From Arenibacter nanhaiticus (lineage in GTDB: Bacteria; Bacteroidota; Bacteroidia; Flavobacteriales; Flavobacteriaceae), in the NCBI RefSeq assembly GCF_900141935.1, contig NZ_FQYX01000004.1, forward strand, positions 70,668-134,667: a DNA stretch of 64,000 nucleotides, given 5' to 3'. The notes beneath the pieces are model-generated. The model did no database searches, was not told the DNA's origin, and was given only the letters and a program-made list of their open reading frames with translations. Shown here in pieces: positions 42,590 through 52,923 of this stretch (its first letter is position 1; each line of letters starts with the position of its first letter). The translations under genes were made by a program, and so were the position numbers.

Positions 42590-44032
42590 ATGCCAACGAC
42601 AAAAAAGACAAAAATAGTAGCTACTCTAGGGCCAGCTACTAGTAAGAAAAGTGTTCTTAAGGAGATGATGCAGGCTGGAGTAGATGTCTTTAGGATAAAC
42701 TTTTCCCATGCCGATTATAAGGACGTGGCCGAGCGTATCCAAATGATACGTGAACTAAATGAGGAATTAGGGATTAACACTTCTATTCTTGCAGATTTAC
42801 AAGGTCCAAAACTTAGAGTCGGTGTCATGGCCGGGGAAGTGGTCGTAGCCCCTGGTGATGAGATAACTTTTGTAACCGGAAAGCCTTTTGAAGGTACTGC
42901 CGAAAAGGTATATATGAACTATACCAATTTTCCACAGGATGTGCAGGCAGGAGAACGTATTCTTTTGGATGACGGAAAATTGATGTTCGAGGTGCTTTCC
43001 ACCAATAAAAAAGATCAGGTAAAGGCTAAGGTAATCCAAGGAGGACCTTTAAAGTCTAAAAAAGGGGTGAACCTTCCTAATACGAATATATCCTTGCCAG
43101 CCTTGACTAAAAAGGATGTTGAGGATGCTATTTTTGCGATTTCTCAAAATGTAGATTGGATAGCACTTTCTTTCGTAAGATTCAGTCAGGATCTAATAGA
43201 TCTTCAGAATATTATCAAAGAACATTCAGAGCACAAGATTCCGATCATTGCTAAAATAGAAAAACCGGAAGCAGTAGAAAACATCGATAAGATTGTAGCT
43301 TACTGCGATGGTTTAATGGTGGCTAGGGGCGATTTAGGAGTGGAAGTTCCTGCACATGAAGTACCTTTGATCCAGAAACAATTAGTATTAAGAGCTAAAA
43401 AAGCTAGGATTCCAGTGATCATCGCTACCCAAATGATGGAAACGATGATTACTAGCCTTACTCCAACCCGTGCCGAGGTAAACGATGTTGCCAACTCGGT
43501 GATGGACGGTGCTGATGCAGTAATGCTTTCTGGTGAAACTTCTGTTGGGAACTACCCAGTGCAAGTAATCGAGAAAATGAGCAGCATTTTAAGGAGCGTA
43601 GAAAATTCTGAACTTATTAAAGTGCCATTAGCGCCACCACAAATTAGAACCAATAGATATATTACCAAATCGGTATGTTATCACGCTGCTATAATGGCCA
43701 ATGAAATTAAGGCTAAGGGTATTTCAACACTTACCAATAGTGGATACACGGCCTTCCAAATCTCGGCTTGGAGACCAAAGGCACATATTTTGGTATTTAC
43801 TTCTAACAGAAGAATTTTAACGCAGTTGAACCTTCTTTGGGGAGTTAAAGCATTTTATTACGACAAGTTTGTATCTACAGACGAAACCATAGAAGATGTA
43901 AACAGAATGGCATGTGAAAAAGGCTTCTTGGAAGTAGGCGATATGCTAATTAGTTTGGCCGCAATGCCTATAAAAGATAAGGGGATGGTAAATACCCTAA
44001 GAGTTTCTGAAATAGGAGCTACTGACTTTTAA
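42590..44032 (+). CDS. pyk: Pyruvate kinase
   Basis: 480 residues; converts PEP and ADP to pyruvate and ATP. Signatures: KIVATLGPATSKKS at the N-terminus, FRINFSHADY, catalytic Lys in IPIIAKIEKPEAVENIDKI, MVARGDLGVEVPAHEVPLIQ and MLSGETSVGNYPVQVIEKM. The C-terminal allosteric domain is complete. It is co-transcribed with the IPExxxVDY gene and ends before a terminator. Confidence 0.97.
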   Translation: MPTTKKTKIVATLGPATSKKSVLKEMMQAGVDVFRINFSHADYKDVAERIQMIRELNEELGINTSILADLQGPKLRVGVMAGEVVVAPGDEITFVTGKPFEGTAEKVYMNYTNFPQDVQAGERILLDDGKLMFEVLSTNKKDQVKAKVIQGGPLKSKKGVNLPNTNISLPALTKKDVEDAIFAISQNVDWIALSFVRFSQDLIDLQNIIKEHSEHKIPIIAKIEKPEAVENIDKIVAYCDGLMVARGDLGVEVPAHEVPLIQKQLVLRAKKARIPVIIATQMMETMITSLTPTRAEVNDVANSVMDGADAVMLSGETSVGNYPVQVIEKMSSILRSVENSELIKVPLAPPQIRTNRYITKSVCYHAAIMANEIKAKGISTLTNSGYTAFQISAWRPKAHILVFTSNRRILTQLNLLWGVKAFYYDKFVSTDETIEDVNRMACEKGFLEVGDMLISLAAMPIKDKGMVNTLRVSEIGATDF

Positions 44033-44052
44033 GCCATCTCAAAATTTCTAAT

Positions 44053-44092
44053 AAAGCCTTGTAGGGAACAGCTCCTTGCAAGGCTTTTTTTA
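44053..44092 (+). terminator. Intrinsic terminator of pyk
   Basis: AAAGCCTTG at 44053-44061 pairs with CAAGGCTTT at 44079-44087, followed by more Ts. Confidence 0.82.
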
Positions 44093-44189
44093 TTTCCCTA
44101 GACAAGGAAACTCAAATGCTTTCCCGCAGTAATTACCTCCCCACAACCTTATCTTCCTGATATTGATACGGATGTATGGCCCCGTGATG

Positions 44190-45287
44190 CTAAAAATCGA
44201 GTTTTAACTGAATGCTGATGGTTTTTTTACCGGAAGCAGCTTTCTTGTCGGTATTTAAATTGGAGAGGGAAATCCCTAATAAACGCACAGAATTCCCCAT
44301 TTTTTCTTGGTAAAGGAGTTCTTTGGCCGTTTCTAGGATAAGGCTTTTTTCGGCTATGAAATAAGGCAGGGTCTTGCTTCGGGTCTGTTGCGAGAAATCA
44401 CTGTACTTAATTTTTAAGGTCACCGTTTTTCCGGCTATGGTCGATTTTTTAAGGCGCTTCTCTAGTTCAAAGGCTATGTTTTCTAGCTTTTTCAACATAA
44501 AAATTTCACTGCTTAAATTTTCGTCAAAAGTACGTTCGGCCCCTATCGATTTTGGAATCCTATTGGGTTTCACTTCACTGGTATGGATGCCACGGACCAC
44601 TTGATAATAATAGGCACCACTTTTTCCGAAGTGCTCGGTTAAAAATTCGGTAGATTTTCCCTTGAGATCCTTTCCCGTAAAAATACCCAATTGGTACATT
44701 TTTTCGGCCGTCACTTTTCCTACCCCATAGAATTTCCTAATGTCCAAATTCTCTAAAAACGGCAGTACTTCCTCCGGATTTACCGTTTTCTGGCCGTTGG
44801 GCTTGTTGTAATCACTGGCAACCTTGGCGATAAATTTGTTGATGGATATCCCTGCCGATGCCGTTAAGCCCACTTCCTTAAAAATACGATCCCTTATTTC
44901 TTCGGCGATCTGCGAGGCCGAAGGGTTGCCTTTTTTGTTCGTGGTAACATCTAAATAGGCTTCATCCAAGGACAGGGGCTCTACCAGGTCGGTATATTCG
45001 TAAAAAATAGCCCTTATTTTAAGGGAGATTTCCTTGTAGCGGTCAAAGCGTGGCTTCACAAAAATAAGGTCGGGACATAGTTTTTTGGCCAAAGCACCAC
45101 TGATGGCACTTCGGATACCATATTTACGGGCCTCATAACTCGCGGCAGCAACCACACCACGCTTTTCAGAGCCTCCCACGGCTACCGGTTTTTCTTTTAG
45201 GCCTGGATTGTCCATTTGCTCTACGGATGCGTAAAAGGCGTCCATATCGACGTGGATAATTTTTCGTAAAGGAAAATCCATTTTCAT
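44190..45287 (-). CDS. dinB: DNA polymerase IV (Y family)
   Basis: 365 residues; error-prone translesion polymerase. Catalytic carboxylates are in HVDMDAFYASVEQ (residues 13-25) and SLDEAYLDVTT near 105. The YKEISLKIRAIFYEYTDLVE palm region, thumb (FYGVGKVTAEKMYQLGI) and little-finger domain are complete. An ATG two codons downstream (45281) is an alternative start. It stands alone, convergent with pyk. Confidence 0.94.
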   Translation of the reverse strand: MKMDFPLRKIIHVDMDAFYASVEQMDNPGLKEKPVAVGGSEKRGVVAAASYEARKYGIRSAISGALAKKLCPDLIFVKPRFDRYKEISLKIRAIFYEYTDLVEPLSLDEAYLDVTTNKKGNPSASQIAEEIRDRIFKEVGLTASAGISINKFIAKVASDYNKPNGQKTVNPEEVLPFLENLDIRKFYGVGKVTAEKMYQLGIFTGKDLKGKSTEFLTEHFGKSGAYYYQVVRGIHTSEVKPNRIPKSIGAERTFDENLSSEIFMLKKLENIAFELEKRLKKSTIAGKTVTLKIKYSDFSQQTRSKTLPYFIAEKSLILETAKELLYQEKMGNSVRLLGISLSNLNTDKKAASGKKTISIQLKLDF

Positions 45288-45364
45288 GCCGTAAATTTAT
45301 AACAACTAATTTGGATCGTAACCAATAGCGAGGTTCAAAACATATATTGATAGAAGCGATAAGG

Positions 45365-46042
45365 ATGAAAAAACAAGATAAAATAGCCATTGTTTTAGGG
45401 GCGACAGGTTTAACGGGGTCTTTCTTGGTGAAGGAACTATTGGATGATCCGAGGTATGCCAAAGTGAAGCTTTTTTCGCGGTCTAAAATTGGTTTTTCAC
45501 ATCCCAAATTAGAAGAGCATTTGGGCGATGTGCTAGATCTTAAGAGTTTTAAAACTTTTTTTGTGGCCGATGAAGTATTTTGTTGCATAGGGACTACCAA
45601 AGCTAAAACTCCAGATAAAGATTTGTACCATCAAATAGATTGTGGAATTCCCGTAAAGGCTGCTCAACTCTGTATGGAAAATGGGATTACCACCTTTATC
45701 GTAATTTCTGCCTTGGGTGCCAATCCCAAAAGCAAGGTTTTTTACAATAAGACCAAAGGAATTATGGAGGAGGAGGTGGTAAAGTGCAAGATCAAAAAAA
45801 CCCATATCTTGCAGCCCTCCTTAATAGGAGGTAGGAGAGAAGAGAAACGATTTGGGGAGTGGTTTGCCAAACAGCTATTAAAAATATTTAATTTTGCCAT
45901 GATAGGGCCTTGGCAAAAATATAAAACCATCCATCCAGCGGCCATCGCAACGACCATGGCTTGGCTGGCCAACAATAAATATCATAAGATATATATTGAG
46001 TCTGACGAAATTAAGACCATAAACCAGGATTGTAAAGGGTAA
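45365..46042 (+). CDS. NAD(P)-binding oxidoreductase, atypical SDR (HTATIP2-like)
   Basis: 225 residues from the ATG at 45365 (MKKQDKIAIVLGATG); a TTG at 45347 is rejected. The cofactor motif is LGATGLTGSFLVKELL. The ISALGANPKSKVFYNKTKG segment provides the S...YxxxK-like active-site arrangement. Substrate unknown. It is divergent from dinB and followed by the CYTH gene. Confidence 0.85.
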   Translation: MKKQDKIAIVLGATGLTGSFLVKELLDDPRYAKVKLFSRSKIGFSHPKLEEHLGDVLDLKSFKTFFVADEVFCCIGTTKAKTPDKDLYHQIDCGIPVKAAQLCMENGITTFIVISALGANPKSKVFYNKTKGIMEEEVVKCKIKKTHILQPSLIGGRREEKRFGEWFAKQLLKIFNFAMIGPWQKYKTIHPAAIATTMAWLANNKYHKIYIESDEIKTINQDCKG

Positions 46043-46089
46043 GAACTATTAAAAACCCCTTGTTGGGCGAAGTAATGAAAGAAGCATCG

Positions 46090-46557
46090 ATGATTGAAAT
46101 AGAACGCAAATTTTTAGTGAATTCCAAAGCCTATAAGGATCAGGCAAGCAGTAAAACACGAATAGAGCAGGGGTTTTTAAATACTCATAAGGAACGTACC
46201 GTACGGGTCAGGATTATGGGCGATCAAGGCTTTATTACTGTCAAGGGTATCTCTAATGCCTCGGGGACTTCTCGCTTCGAATGGGAAAAGGAAATACCGG
46301 TGGCAGAGGCATCTTCCTTACTCAAGATCTGTGAAAAGGGCATTTTACAAAAGTATCGCTATTGCATTCCCTCTGGGGAGCATGTTATTGAAGTAGATGA
46401 GTTTTTAGGAGAAAATCAAGGCCTGGTAGTGGCCGAAATAGAATTGAAGTCCGAAGAGGAAAAATTTATAAGGCCCGATTGGCTAGGAGAAGAGGTTACG
46501 GGAGATATCAAGTATTACAACTCCCAATTGAGCAAACATCCTTTTAAAGAATGGTAA
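46090..46557 (+). CDS. CYTH domain protein (triphosphate tunnel metalloenzyme)
   Basis: 155 residues from the ATG giving MIEIERKFLV, the diagnostic ExExK start of CYTH proteins. Earlier in-frame starts at 46060 (TTG) and 46075 (ATG) are possible but less family-like. Charged tunnel residues are visible (RTVRVRIMGDQGFITVKG, VIEVDEFLGENQGLVVAEIE). Members hydrolyse inorganic triphosphate or act as adenylate cyclases; the single-domain bacterial form suggests a triphosphatase. Confidence 0.85.
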   Translation: MIEIERKFLVNSKAYKDQASSKTRIEQGFLNTHKERTVRVRIMGDQGFITVKGISNASGTSRFEWEKEIPVAEASSLLKICEKGILQKYRYCIPSGEHVIEVDEFLGENQGLVVAEIELKSEEEKFIRPDWLGEEVTGDIKYYNSQLSKHPFKEW

Positions 46558-46561
46558 AGTA

Positions 46562-46587
46562 AAACGCCTCCCGAAAAGGAGGCGTTT
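46562..46587. terminator. Bidirectional terminator between CYTH gene and efflux operon
   Basis: AAACGCCTCC-CGAAAA-GGAGGCGTTT, a perfect 10-bp stem between the two convergent stops. Confidence 0.85.
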
Positions 46588-46593
46588 ATAGTA

Positions 46594-47994
46594 TTATTGC
46601 CAACCCCCACCGAGAGCCTTGTAAAGGGCAACCTTGGATTGCAACTGTTGCAATTGGTTTTCAATTAAATTAATTTCTGCATTCAGTGCATTTTGCCTGG
46701 CAGTTAGTAGATCTAAATAAGTTCCAAAACCATTGTTCAATAAGACTTCAGAATTAGATTCTGCCGTGCGAAGTGCCTGAACTTCGTTATTTCTATACGC
46801 GTACTTCTTTACTTCTGAGGTATATTCAAACAGCGCATTGGAAACTTCCTGACCGGCTATCAGCACCGTCTTTTCAAAATTGGCCAGGGCCTGTTCTTTC
46901 TGCGCCAAAGCCACCTCGTATTGTGTTCTTATCTTTCTATTATTAAAAATAGGTTGGGTAAGTCCGCCTAGCAAAGAGGAAAATAAAGAACTAGAATCGA
47001 ACCAGTTTTTAAAGTCCAAACTTTGAAAACCAGCTGTCCCAGTTAAGGTAAAGGAGGGGTAAAAATTGCTTTTGGCAACATTGGTCAATTCAAAAGTGTT
47101 CACAAACTGGTATTCTGCGGCAATCACATCTGGCCGGTTTCTAAGGAGTAACGAAGGGATCCCTAGTTGTAGCTCCTCACCAAGGGTTTGTGCCGTTAAA
47201 TCGCCTCTTTCAATGTTTTGCGAGGGCCTAGCTAGAAGAAGACTCAGGGTATTTTCGGTTCTAAAGATATTTTTCTCAATATCGATCAACAGCGCCTGGG
47301 CATTATATAACTGGGCCGAGGTCTGGTCGACCGCCACCTGGGTTACGTTCCCCGCTTCCTTTAGGGCTTTTATGGTTTCTAGACTGTTTTCCCGGTTGGT
47401 GATGGTCTTTTCCGTGATCTCCTTTTGTCGGTCCAAGGCCAATAATTGGTAATAGGTGCTGGCTATTTGCGCTACAAGCTGACTTTTTACGGCCTTATGT
47501 GCGGCCATGGTCTGTAAATAACCTGCTTCCGTGGCCCTTTTGTTACTTCTTATTTTACCCCAAATATCGGCCTCCCAACTCAGGGCGGTAGAAAATTCAT
47601 AGAGATTGATACTACCTTGCGATATGCCGGAGAACTGTCCGTTTTCCGAGGCGTTTTGCTGCATCGCGGAGCCCTTAGCGGACAAAGAAGGCAAATACCC
47701 CGCCTTCCCTTGCTTTAAATAGGCTTCTGCTGCATTTATCTGTTGCAGGGCAATCCTAATGTCCAAGTTCTTTTGTAGGCCTTCCTCAATATAGGCAGAC
47801 AAGAAGGGGTCCTTAAACATAGCTCGCCAAGAAATAGTAGCCATAGAACTACTGTCCGTTGGTACTTGGGAAGTTCTGTATAAGGAGTCCGTTTCTAAAT
47901 CGGGACGGTCATAATTTTTTGCCACAAAGCAAGATTGTAGGCAAAGGCCCATAAAGGCAAAAAGGAATGTTTTATACAATAGCGTTTTTTTCAT
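46594..47994 (-). CDS. TolC-family outer-membrane efflux lipoprotein
   Basis: 466 residues with a lipoprotein signal (LFAFMGLCLQSC, lipidated Cys near residue 22). Two OEP repeats are seen, with typical helical and periplasmic stretches (AVKSQLVAQIASTYYQLLAL; LLLRNRPDVIAAEYQFVNTF). It is NodT-like and forms the outer-membrane exit duct of the tripartite RND pump. It is the last gene of the operon, 8 bp after the RND gene. Confidence 0.92.
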   Translation of the reverse strand: MKKTLLYKTFLFAFMGLCLQSCFVAKNYDRPDLETDSLYRTSQVPTDSSSMATISWRAMFKDPFLSAYIEEGLQKNLDIRIALQQINAAEAYLKQGKAGYLPSLSAKGSAMQQNASENGQFSGISQGSINLYEFSTALSWEADIWGKIRSNKRATEAGYLQTMAAHKAVKSQLVAQIASTYYQLLALDRQKEITEKTITNRENSLETIKALKEAGNVTQVAVDQTSAQLYNAQALLIDIEKNIFRTENTLSLLLARPSQNIERGDLTAQTLGEELQLGIPSLLLRNRPDVIAAEYQFVNTFELTNVAKSNFYPSFTLTGTAGFQSLDFKNWFDSSSLFSSLLGGLTQPIFNNRKIRTQYEVALAQKEQALANFEKTVLIAGQEVSNALFEYTSEVKKYAYRNNEVQALRTAESNSEVLLNNGFGTYLDLLTARQNALNAEINLIENQLQQLQSKVALYKALGGGWQ

Positions 47995-48002
47995 AATATG
48001 GG

Positions 48003-51000
48003 TTATGCTTTTTCCGTGTTCGTATCAGGTTGTGGGGTTTCGGAAACTTTTTCCTGTAACCATTGAAAAACAATGAAGAGGACGGGGATAATAAATACGC
48101 CTAGAATTGTCCCTATGAGCATACCTCCAGCCGCCCCGGTTCCAATGGCATTGTTTCCGGCGGCACCCACACCCTTGGCAAGCACTAAAGGCATAAGCCC
48201 TAAGATAAATGCAAAAGAGGTCATTAAGATAGGACGTAATCTTGCTCTTGCAGCCTGTATGGCGGCTTCTGGAATAGACAGTCCCTGTCTTCTTCGTTGT
48301 ATCGCAAACTCTACGATTAGAATGGCGTTCTTGGCCAAAAGACCAATCAGCATGATAAGCGCGATCTGGAAATAGATGTTGTTTTCCAAGCCTAAGAATT
48401 TAGTAGATAAATAGGCGCCGGAAACCCCAACGGGCAAAGAGAGCAATACCGCAAAAGGAAGCAAATAACTTTCGTATTGTGCGGCAAGGAAAAAGTAAAC
48501 AAAAACAATACTCAATAAAAATATGATTCCGGATTGACCGGCAGAGGCAATTTCTTCGCGGGTAATTCCAGAGAATGCCACTTCATAATTTTTAGGCAGT
48601 TTTTCTTCAGCGACTTCGTTGACGGCTTTGATGGCATCTCCTGAACTAAAGCCAGGGGCCGCGGAGCCGTTGATGGTAACCGAATTGAAAAGGTTGAACC
48701 TGTTGATGGTCTGAGGTCCGTAAACACGGCTTAGGGTCACAAATTGCGATACCGGCGCCATATCGCCATTGCTGTTCTTTACGAACATGCTATTAAGGCT
48801 TTCTACGTCCCTTCGGTCTTCGGGCTCTGCTTGTACAAAAACCCTGAACTGTTTTCCAAACCTACTGAAATCTGCCGCGTAATAACCGCCAATATAGCCC
48901 TGTAAGGTGGCTAGGATATCTTTTATGTTTACGCCGGCTTCCTTGGCCTTAGGAATATTGATGTCCATTTGCAACTGGGGGAAATTGGTACTGAAGGAGT
49001 TTGAGGCATAAGCAACTTCTGGGCGTTGAATAAGGGCAGAAACAAAATCATTGGCCGTATTGTCCAAGGCCTTTAATTCGCCCGAACTACGGTCTTGTAA
49101 CTGCAATTCAAATCCGTCCGAGGAACCAAAACCAGGAATACTCGGAGGGGTAAAGAAAATAATTTTAGCATCGGAAATAGCGGCCGCTTTTTTATTTAGG
49201 GCTCCTATGATAGCGCCTATTTCCGTAGCATCCGTATCCCTGTCTTCCCAGCTCTCCAAAATGATAAAGCCCATTCCATAGGAACTTCCTGCTCCAGAGA
49301 AAAAGTTGTTCCCATTAATTATAGAAGCGGTTTTTATGCCCTCGATGGTGTTTATGGTCTGATAGAGCTCTTGGGTAATGCTATAAGTCCTGTCCAAGGA
49401 CGCTCCTTGAGGGAGTTCTATGTTCATAAATATCACCCCTCTGTCCTCTGCAGGTACAAAACCACTAGGAGTAGTGCTGTTGGCCCACCAAATAGAACCG
49501 GCAGCGAGCAGCAATATGGCTGCGGTTACCCATTTGTGTTTCACTAAAAAGTACAAGGACTTGACATATTTTTTGGTACTGGCTTCAAAAGCGGCGTTAA
49601 AAGCTGTATAAAAACGTTGTAAAAGGCCCTTTTTCTGGTCTCTCCCATGGTGTGGTTTAAGGAATATAGCACATAGAGCCGGACTTAAGGTTAAAGCGTT
49701 AACGGCTGAGATTAAAATTGCAATAAGCAAGGTTACCCCAAATTGCTCATAGAAAACTCCAGAAGGTCCCTTTATAAAGGTAATGGGAATAAATACCGCG
49801 GCCATCACCAGGGTTATGGAAACAATGGCTCCGCTAATTTCGCTCATGGCACTTACCGTGGCTTCCTTGGCAGAATCATACCCTTCTTCTAATTTGGCAT
49901 GTACGGCTTCTACAACAACAATAGCATCATCTACGACGATCCCAATCGCCAAAAGAAGCGCAAATAGGGTTAGTAAATTCAGGGAATAGCCAAATAAATT
50001 AAGGAAGAAGAAAGTACCGATGATAGATACCGGAACGGCAATCGCCGGAATTAAGGTCGATTTAAAATCTTGAAGAAAGATAAAAACCACTAAAAATACC
50101 AATAAGAAGGCTTCTATAAGGGTGTTTTTTACCTTGTTCATGGAGGCCGTTAAAAACTTATTGGTGTCGTAATTAATAAGGTATTCCACGCCTTCTGGAA
50201 ATTGCTCTTTTAGATCCTCTAATTTTACATACAGATTTTCAATAATTTCCTGGGCATTAGAGCCTGGGGTCTGAAAAACACCGAAGTTAACTCCTGGGTT
50301 TCCCTTAGAACGCGAGAGAGAGGTATAGGAAAAAGCACCTAGTTCTACTTTGGCCACATCTTTTAGTCTTAGGATCTCTCCATTGCCCAAAGATTTAATG
50401 ATGATATCGCCATATTCTTCGGCCGTTTTATAACGGCCCTTATACTTGATTACGTATTCAAAGGATTCCCCCGAATTTTGACCTAAGGAACCTGCTGCGG
50501 CTTCCAAACTTTGTTCCCCAATTGCACTCACCACTTCTGTGGTGGAGAGCTTATAAGCAGCCAATTTTGAAGGATCTAACCATACGCGCATAGAATAATC
50601 CTTGCTGCCAAACACATTGACGGCGCCAACACCCTTTACACGCTGTAACTCTGGTTTGATATTGATGTTCAGGTAATTTTGAACAAAGGTATCGTCATAG
50701 TCGGGATTAGAAGAAAACAAGGCCACGTACATTAGGGCAGAACTTTGTTGTTTTTGGGTCGTAATGCCGGCTCTTATCACTTCTGCTGGCAATAAGGCAT
50801 TGGCCCTAGACACCCTGTTTTGAACGTTTACCGCGGCAATATCAGGATCGACTCCTTGTTCAAAAAAGACCGTAATATTGGCACTTCCCGAGTTACTGGC
50901 CGTAGAAGTCATATAGGTCATGCCTTCTACACCATTAATTTGCTCCTCTATAGGCACAATTACACTTTCTAATATGGTCTCGGCGTTGGCACCAGGATAA

Positions 51001-51143
51001 CTGGCACTAATAGAGACCGTAGGAGGGGCTATGTCCGGGTATTGGGTTACCGGTAGTTCAGAGAGACCCAACCCCCCCAATAATAAGATAATAATGGATA
51101 TGACGGTAGATAATACCGGCCTTTCTATAAATGTTTTTAACAT
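48003..51143 (-). CDS. RND multidrug efflux permease, HAE1 family
   Basis: 1046 residues, full length for AcrB-type pumps, with 12 TM helices and two large periplasmic loops. The N-terminus MLKTFIERPVLSTVISIIIL is family-typical. The proton-relay Asp pair is in GIVVDDAIVVVEAVH near residue 405, and the second-half motif LLAKNAILIVEFA is present. It exports hydrophobic compounds using the proton gradient. The operon order is regulator, adaptor, permease, outer-membrane factor. Confidence 0.96.
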   Translation of the reverse strand: MLKTFIERPVLSTVISIIILLLGGLGLSELPVTQYPDIAPPTVSISASYPGANAETILESVIVPIEEQINGVEGMTYMTSTASNSGSANITVFFEQGVDPDIAAVNVQNRVSRANALLPAEVIRAGITTQKQQSSALMYVALFSSNPDYDDTFVQNYLNINIKPELQRVKGVGAVNVFGSKDYSMRVWLDPSKLAAYKLSTTEVVSAIGEQSLEAAAGSLGQNSGESFEYVIKYKGRYKTAEEYGDIIIKSLGNGEILRLKDVAKVELGAFSYTSLSRSKGNPGVNFGVFQTPGSNAQEIIENLYVKLEDLKEQFPEGVEYLINYDTNKFLTASMNKVKNTLIEAFLLVFLVVFIFLQDFKSTLIPAIAVPVSIIGTFFFLNLFGYSLNLLTLFALLLAIGIVVDDAIVVVEAVHAKLEEGYDSAKEATVSAMSEISGAIVSITLVMAAVFIPITFIKGPSGVFYEQFGVTLLIAILISAVNALTLSPALCAIFLKPHHGRDQKKGLLQRFYTAFNAAFEASTKKYVKSLYFLVKHKWVTAAILLLAAGSIWWANSTTPSGFVPAEDRGVIFMNIELPQGASLDRTYSITQELYQTINTIEGIKTASIINGNNFFSGAGSSYGMGFIILESWEDRDTDATEIGAIIGALNKKAAAISDAKIIFFTPPSIPGFGSSDGFELQLQDRSSGELKALDNTANDFVSALIQRPEVAYASNSFSTNFPQLQMDINIPKAKEAGVNIKDILATLQGYIGGYYAADFSRFGKQFRVFVQAEPEDRRDVESLNSMFVKNSNGDMAPVSQFVTLSRVYGPQTINRFNLFNSVTINGSAAPGFSSGDAIKAVNEVAEEKLPKNYEVAFSGITREEIASAGQSGIIFLLSIVFVYFFLAAQYESYLLPFAVLLSLPVGVSGAYLSTKFLGLENNIYFQIALIMLIGLLAKNAILIVEFAIQRRRQGLSIPEAAIQAARARLRPILMTSFAFILGLMPLVLAKGVGAAGNNAIGTGAAGGMLIGTILGVFIIPVLFIVFQWLQEKVSETPQPDTNTEKA

Positions 51144-51153
51144 GCTAGCTAGA

Positions 51154-52263
51154 TTATTTGAAAACCGTGTTAAACGAATTGATGATTTCGTCGAAAGAAG
51201 TTAATTCCGGTACTATTTGGGTGCCAGCCTTTACTTTTCCGAGGCCTTTGGCCAAAATTTGCTGGCCTTCCTCAATGCCCTCGACAACTGAAATGCCGTC
51301 AACTTCTGCCAGTAGGGTAACAGCTCTGGGGACCAGCGTATCTCCTTCGACCAAGTAGACAAATTTTTTGCCCTGTTGTTCGTAGGTAGATAAAGATGGG
51401 ACAACCAATACATCGTTCATTTCTGAAGGAAGGATAATCGTTCCGCTACTGCCGTTTCGTAAGAGCCCCGTTTGGTTGGGAAAGGTTGCTCTGAATTTGA
51501 CCGTTCCCGTGGCCGGATTTACTTCTCCCGTAATGGTTTCTATCTTGCCCGAGTGCTCGTAAAGCGATCCGTCGGCCAATAATAGCTGTACCTCTGGTAG
51601 ATTCCTGGCTTTTTCTTCTTGTGTTTTTCCATCGGTTTCGCGTAAAAATTTAATAAGCTCCTTTTCGTTCATGGAGAAAAATGCATATACATTTTCAATG
51701 CTCGAAATGGTGGTCAGTGGAACGGCATCTTGGGCACTTACCAAATTTCCCTTTCTATAAGGAACGGCACCTACAACTCCATCGACCGGACTAATGATGT
51801 TGGCATACCCAATATTGGCAGCAATACTTTGGTAATTGCTTTTTGCCTGCTCTAAATTGGCCTTGGCAGTCTCTAATTGTACCTGGCTTATAATATTTTT
51901 TGCAACCAAGGGGCGTAATTTGTCAACCTCTAACTGGGCTACATTTATTCGGGCCTTGGCAGCGCTGGCATCTTGGGATAGGGATTGGGTTTCTAGCGTA
52001 AATAAAAGTTGTCCCTTTTTTACCTGCTGGCCTTCGTCTATCAGTACTTCCTGTATGTAGCCCGATACTTTTGCCCTTACCTTGCTATTGATCATTCCTT
52101 CGATACTCGCTGGATATTTGGATAGGTTGTTCACGGATCTTTTTTCTACTTTAACCGTAGGCAACGACATGGCCGATGGTCCTTTAGGGGTAGCGGCAAC
52201 CTCGCCACAACTGTGTAAAAGGGAGAAACATATCGGGACAAGAAGGAAGAATACTTTTTTCAT
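51154..52263 (-). CDS. RND periplasmic adaptor (membrane fusion) lipoprotein
   Basis: 369 residues. Lipobox FSLLHSC with the lipidated Cys near residue 19. Barrel-sandwich hybrid motif (VSGYIQEVLIDEGQQVKKGQ), helical hairpin (SAAKARINVAQLEVDKLRPL) and beta-barrel (FSMNEKELIKFLRE) follow in order. It bridges the permease and the TolC-like duct. It starts 8 bp after the regulator stop. Confidence 0.94.
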   Translation of the reverse strand: MKKVFFLLVPICFSLLHSCGEVAATPKGPSAMSLPTVKVEKRSVNNLSKYPASIEGMINSKVRAKVSGYIQEVLIDEGQQVKKGQLLFTLETQSLSQDASAAKARINVAQLEVDKLRPLVAKNIISQVQLETAKANLEQAKSNYQSIAANIGYANIISPVDGVVGAVPYRKGNLVSAQDAVPLTTISSIENVYAFFSMNEKELIKFLRETDGKTQEEKARNLPEVQLLLADGSLYEHSGKIETITGEVNPATGTVKFRATFPNQTGLLRNGSSGTIILPSEMNDVLVVPSLSTYEQQGKKFVYLVEGDTLVPRAVTLLAEVDGISVVEGIEEGQQILAKGLGKVKAGTQIVPELTSFDEIINSFNTVFK

Positions 52264-52271
52264 ATAGAATG

Positions 52272-52763
52272 CTAGTTAAGGGTGTTTTGTAAGTTGTTTT
52301 TGAGGGTTTTTAAATTTTCGATGAAATCGTTTATAAACAATGCATAATTTTTAGTGTATTGCAGCCCCGGCAAATTTTCATCATACTTATTATGGGCTTT
52401 ATACAAGTTCGTTTTAAAAGCAAAAAGTTTTTCATGTAATTGCTTTTCTTGTTCCCATTGTGCGATTTTTTTATCCAACTGGACAATAATATCATTGGGA
52501 GCTGCCCTAAAATAACGTTTTCTATCGCCCAGTTTGGTAAAGTAGGTCACTCGCCCAGTATTTTGCAGCAATTTCAAATTTGTAGAAACAGAACTCTTAC
52601 TAGCGTTTAAAGTCGTTACCAATTCGTCAAAACTGGTGCCGTCCTTTTCGGTCAGTATAAGCAGCGAAAAAATCCGGGCGGCTAAATGAGAAAGTATTTT
52701 GTTGGTCTCAAAATAGACCCCCAATTCTTCTATAAGTTCACTTTTTTCTATCTCTAAATCCAA
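52272..52763 (-). CDS. MarR/GbsR-type transcriptional regulator of the efflux operon
   Basis: 163 residues with a winged helix-turn-helix at about 40-95 (RIFSLLILTEKDGTSFDELV, NASKSSVSTNLKLLQNTGRV, YFTKLGDRKRYFRA) and a C-terminal helical dimerisation part. No ATG is present at the N-terminus; the start is a TTG at 52763 (MDLEIEKSEL). It is the first gene of the efflux operon, so autoregulation and drug-responsive derepression are likely by analogy. Confidence 0.86.
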   Translation of the reverse strand: MDLEIEKSELIEELGVYFETNKILSHLAARIFSLLILTEKDGTSFDELVTTLNASKSSVSTNLKLLQNTGRVTYFTKLGDRKRYFRAAPNDIIVQLDKKIAQWEQEKQLHEKLFAFKTNLYKAHNKYDENLPGLQYTKNYALFINDFIENLKTLKNNLQNTLN

Positions 52764-52923
52764 AATATCGTTTAAAAAATTTTTTTTAAAGATACAATTG
52801 GTTCGGGTTTTGCCGAACTAAGGGAGGGTTAATGTTGCGTTAAAAAAAACGAATAGGAACGTGTAATACCCATGTTGTAAAGCTGAACAGTTAGGAAGGC
52901 CTTGGCCCTTAGCGTCCTAACGT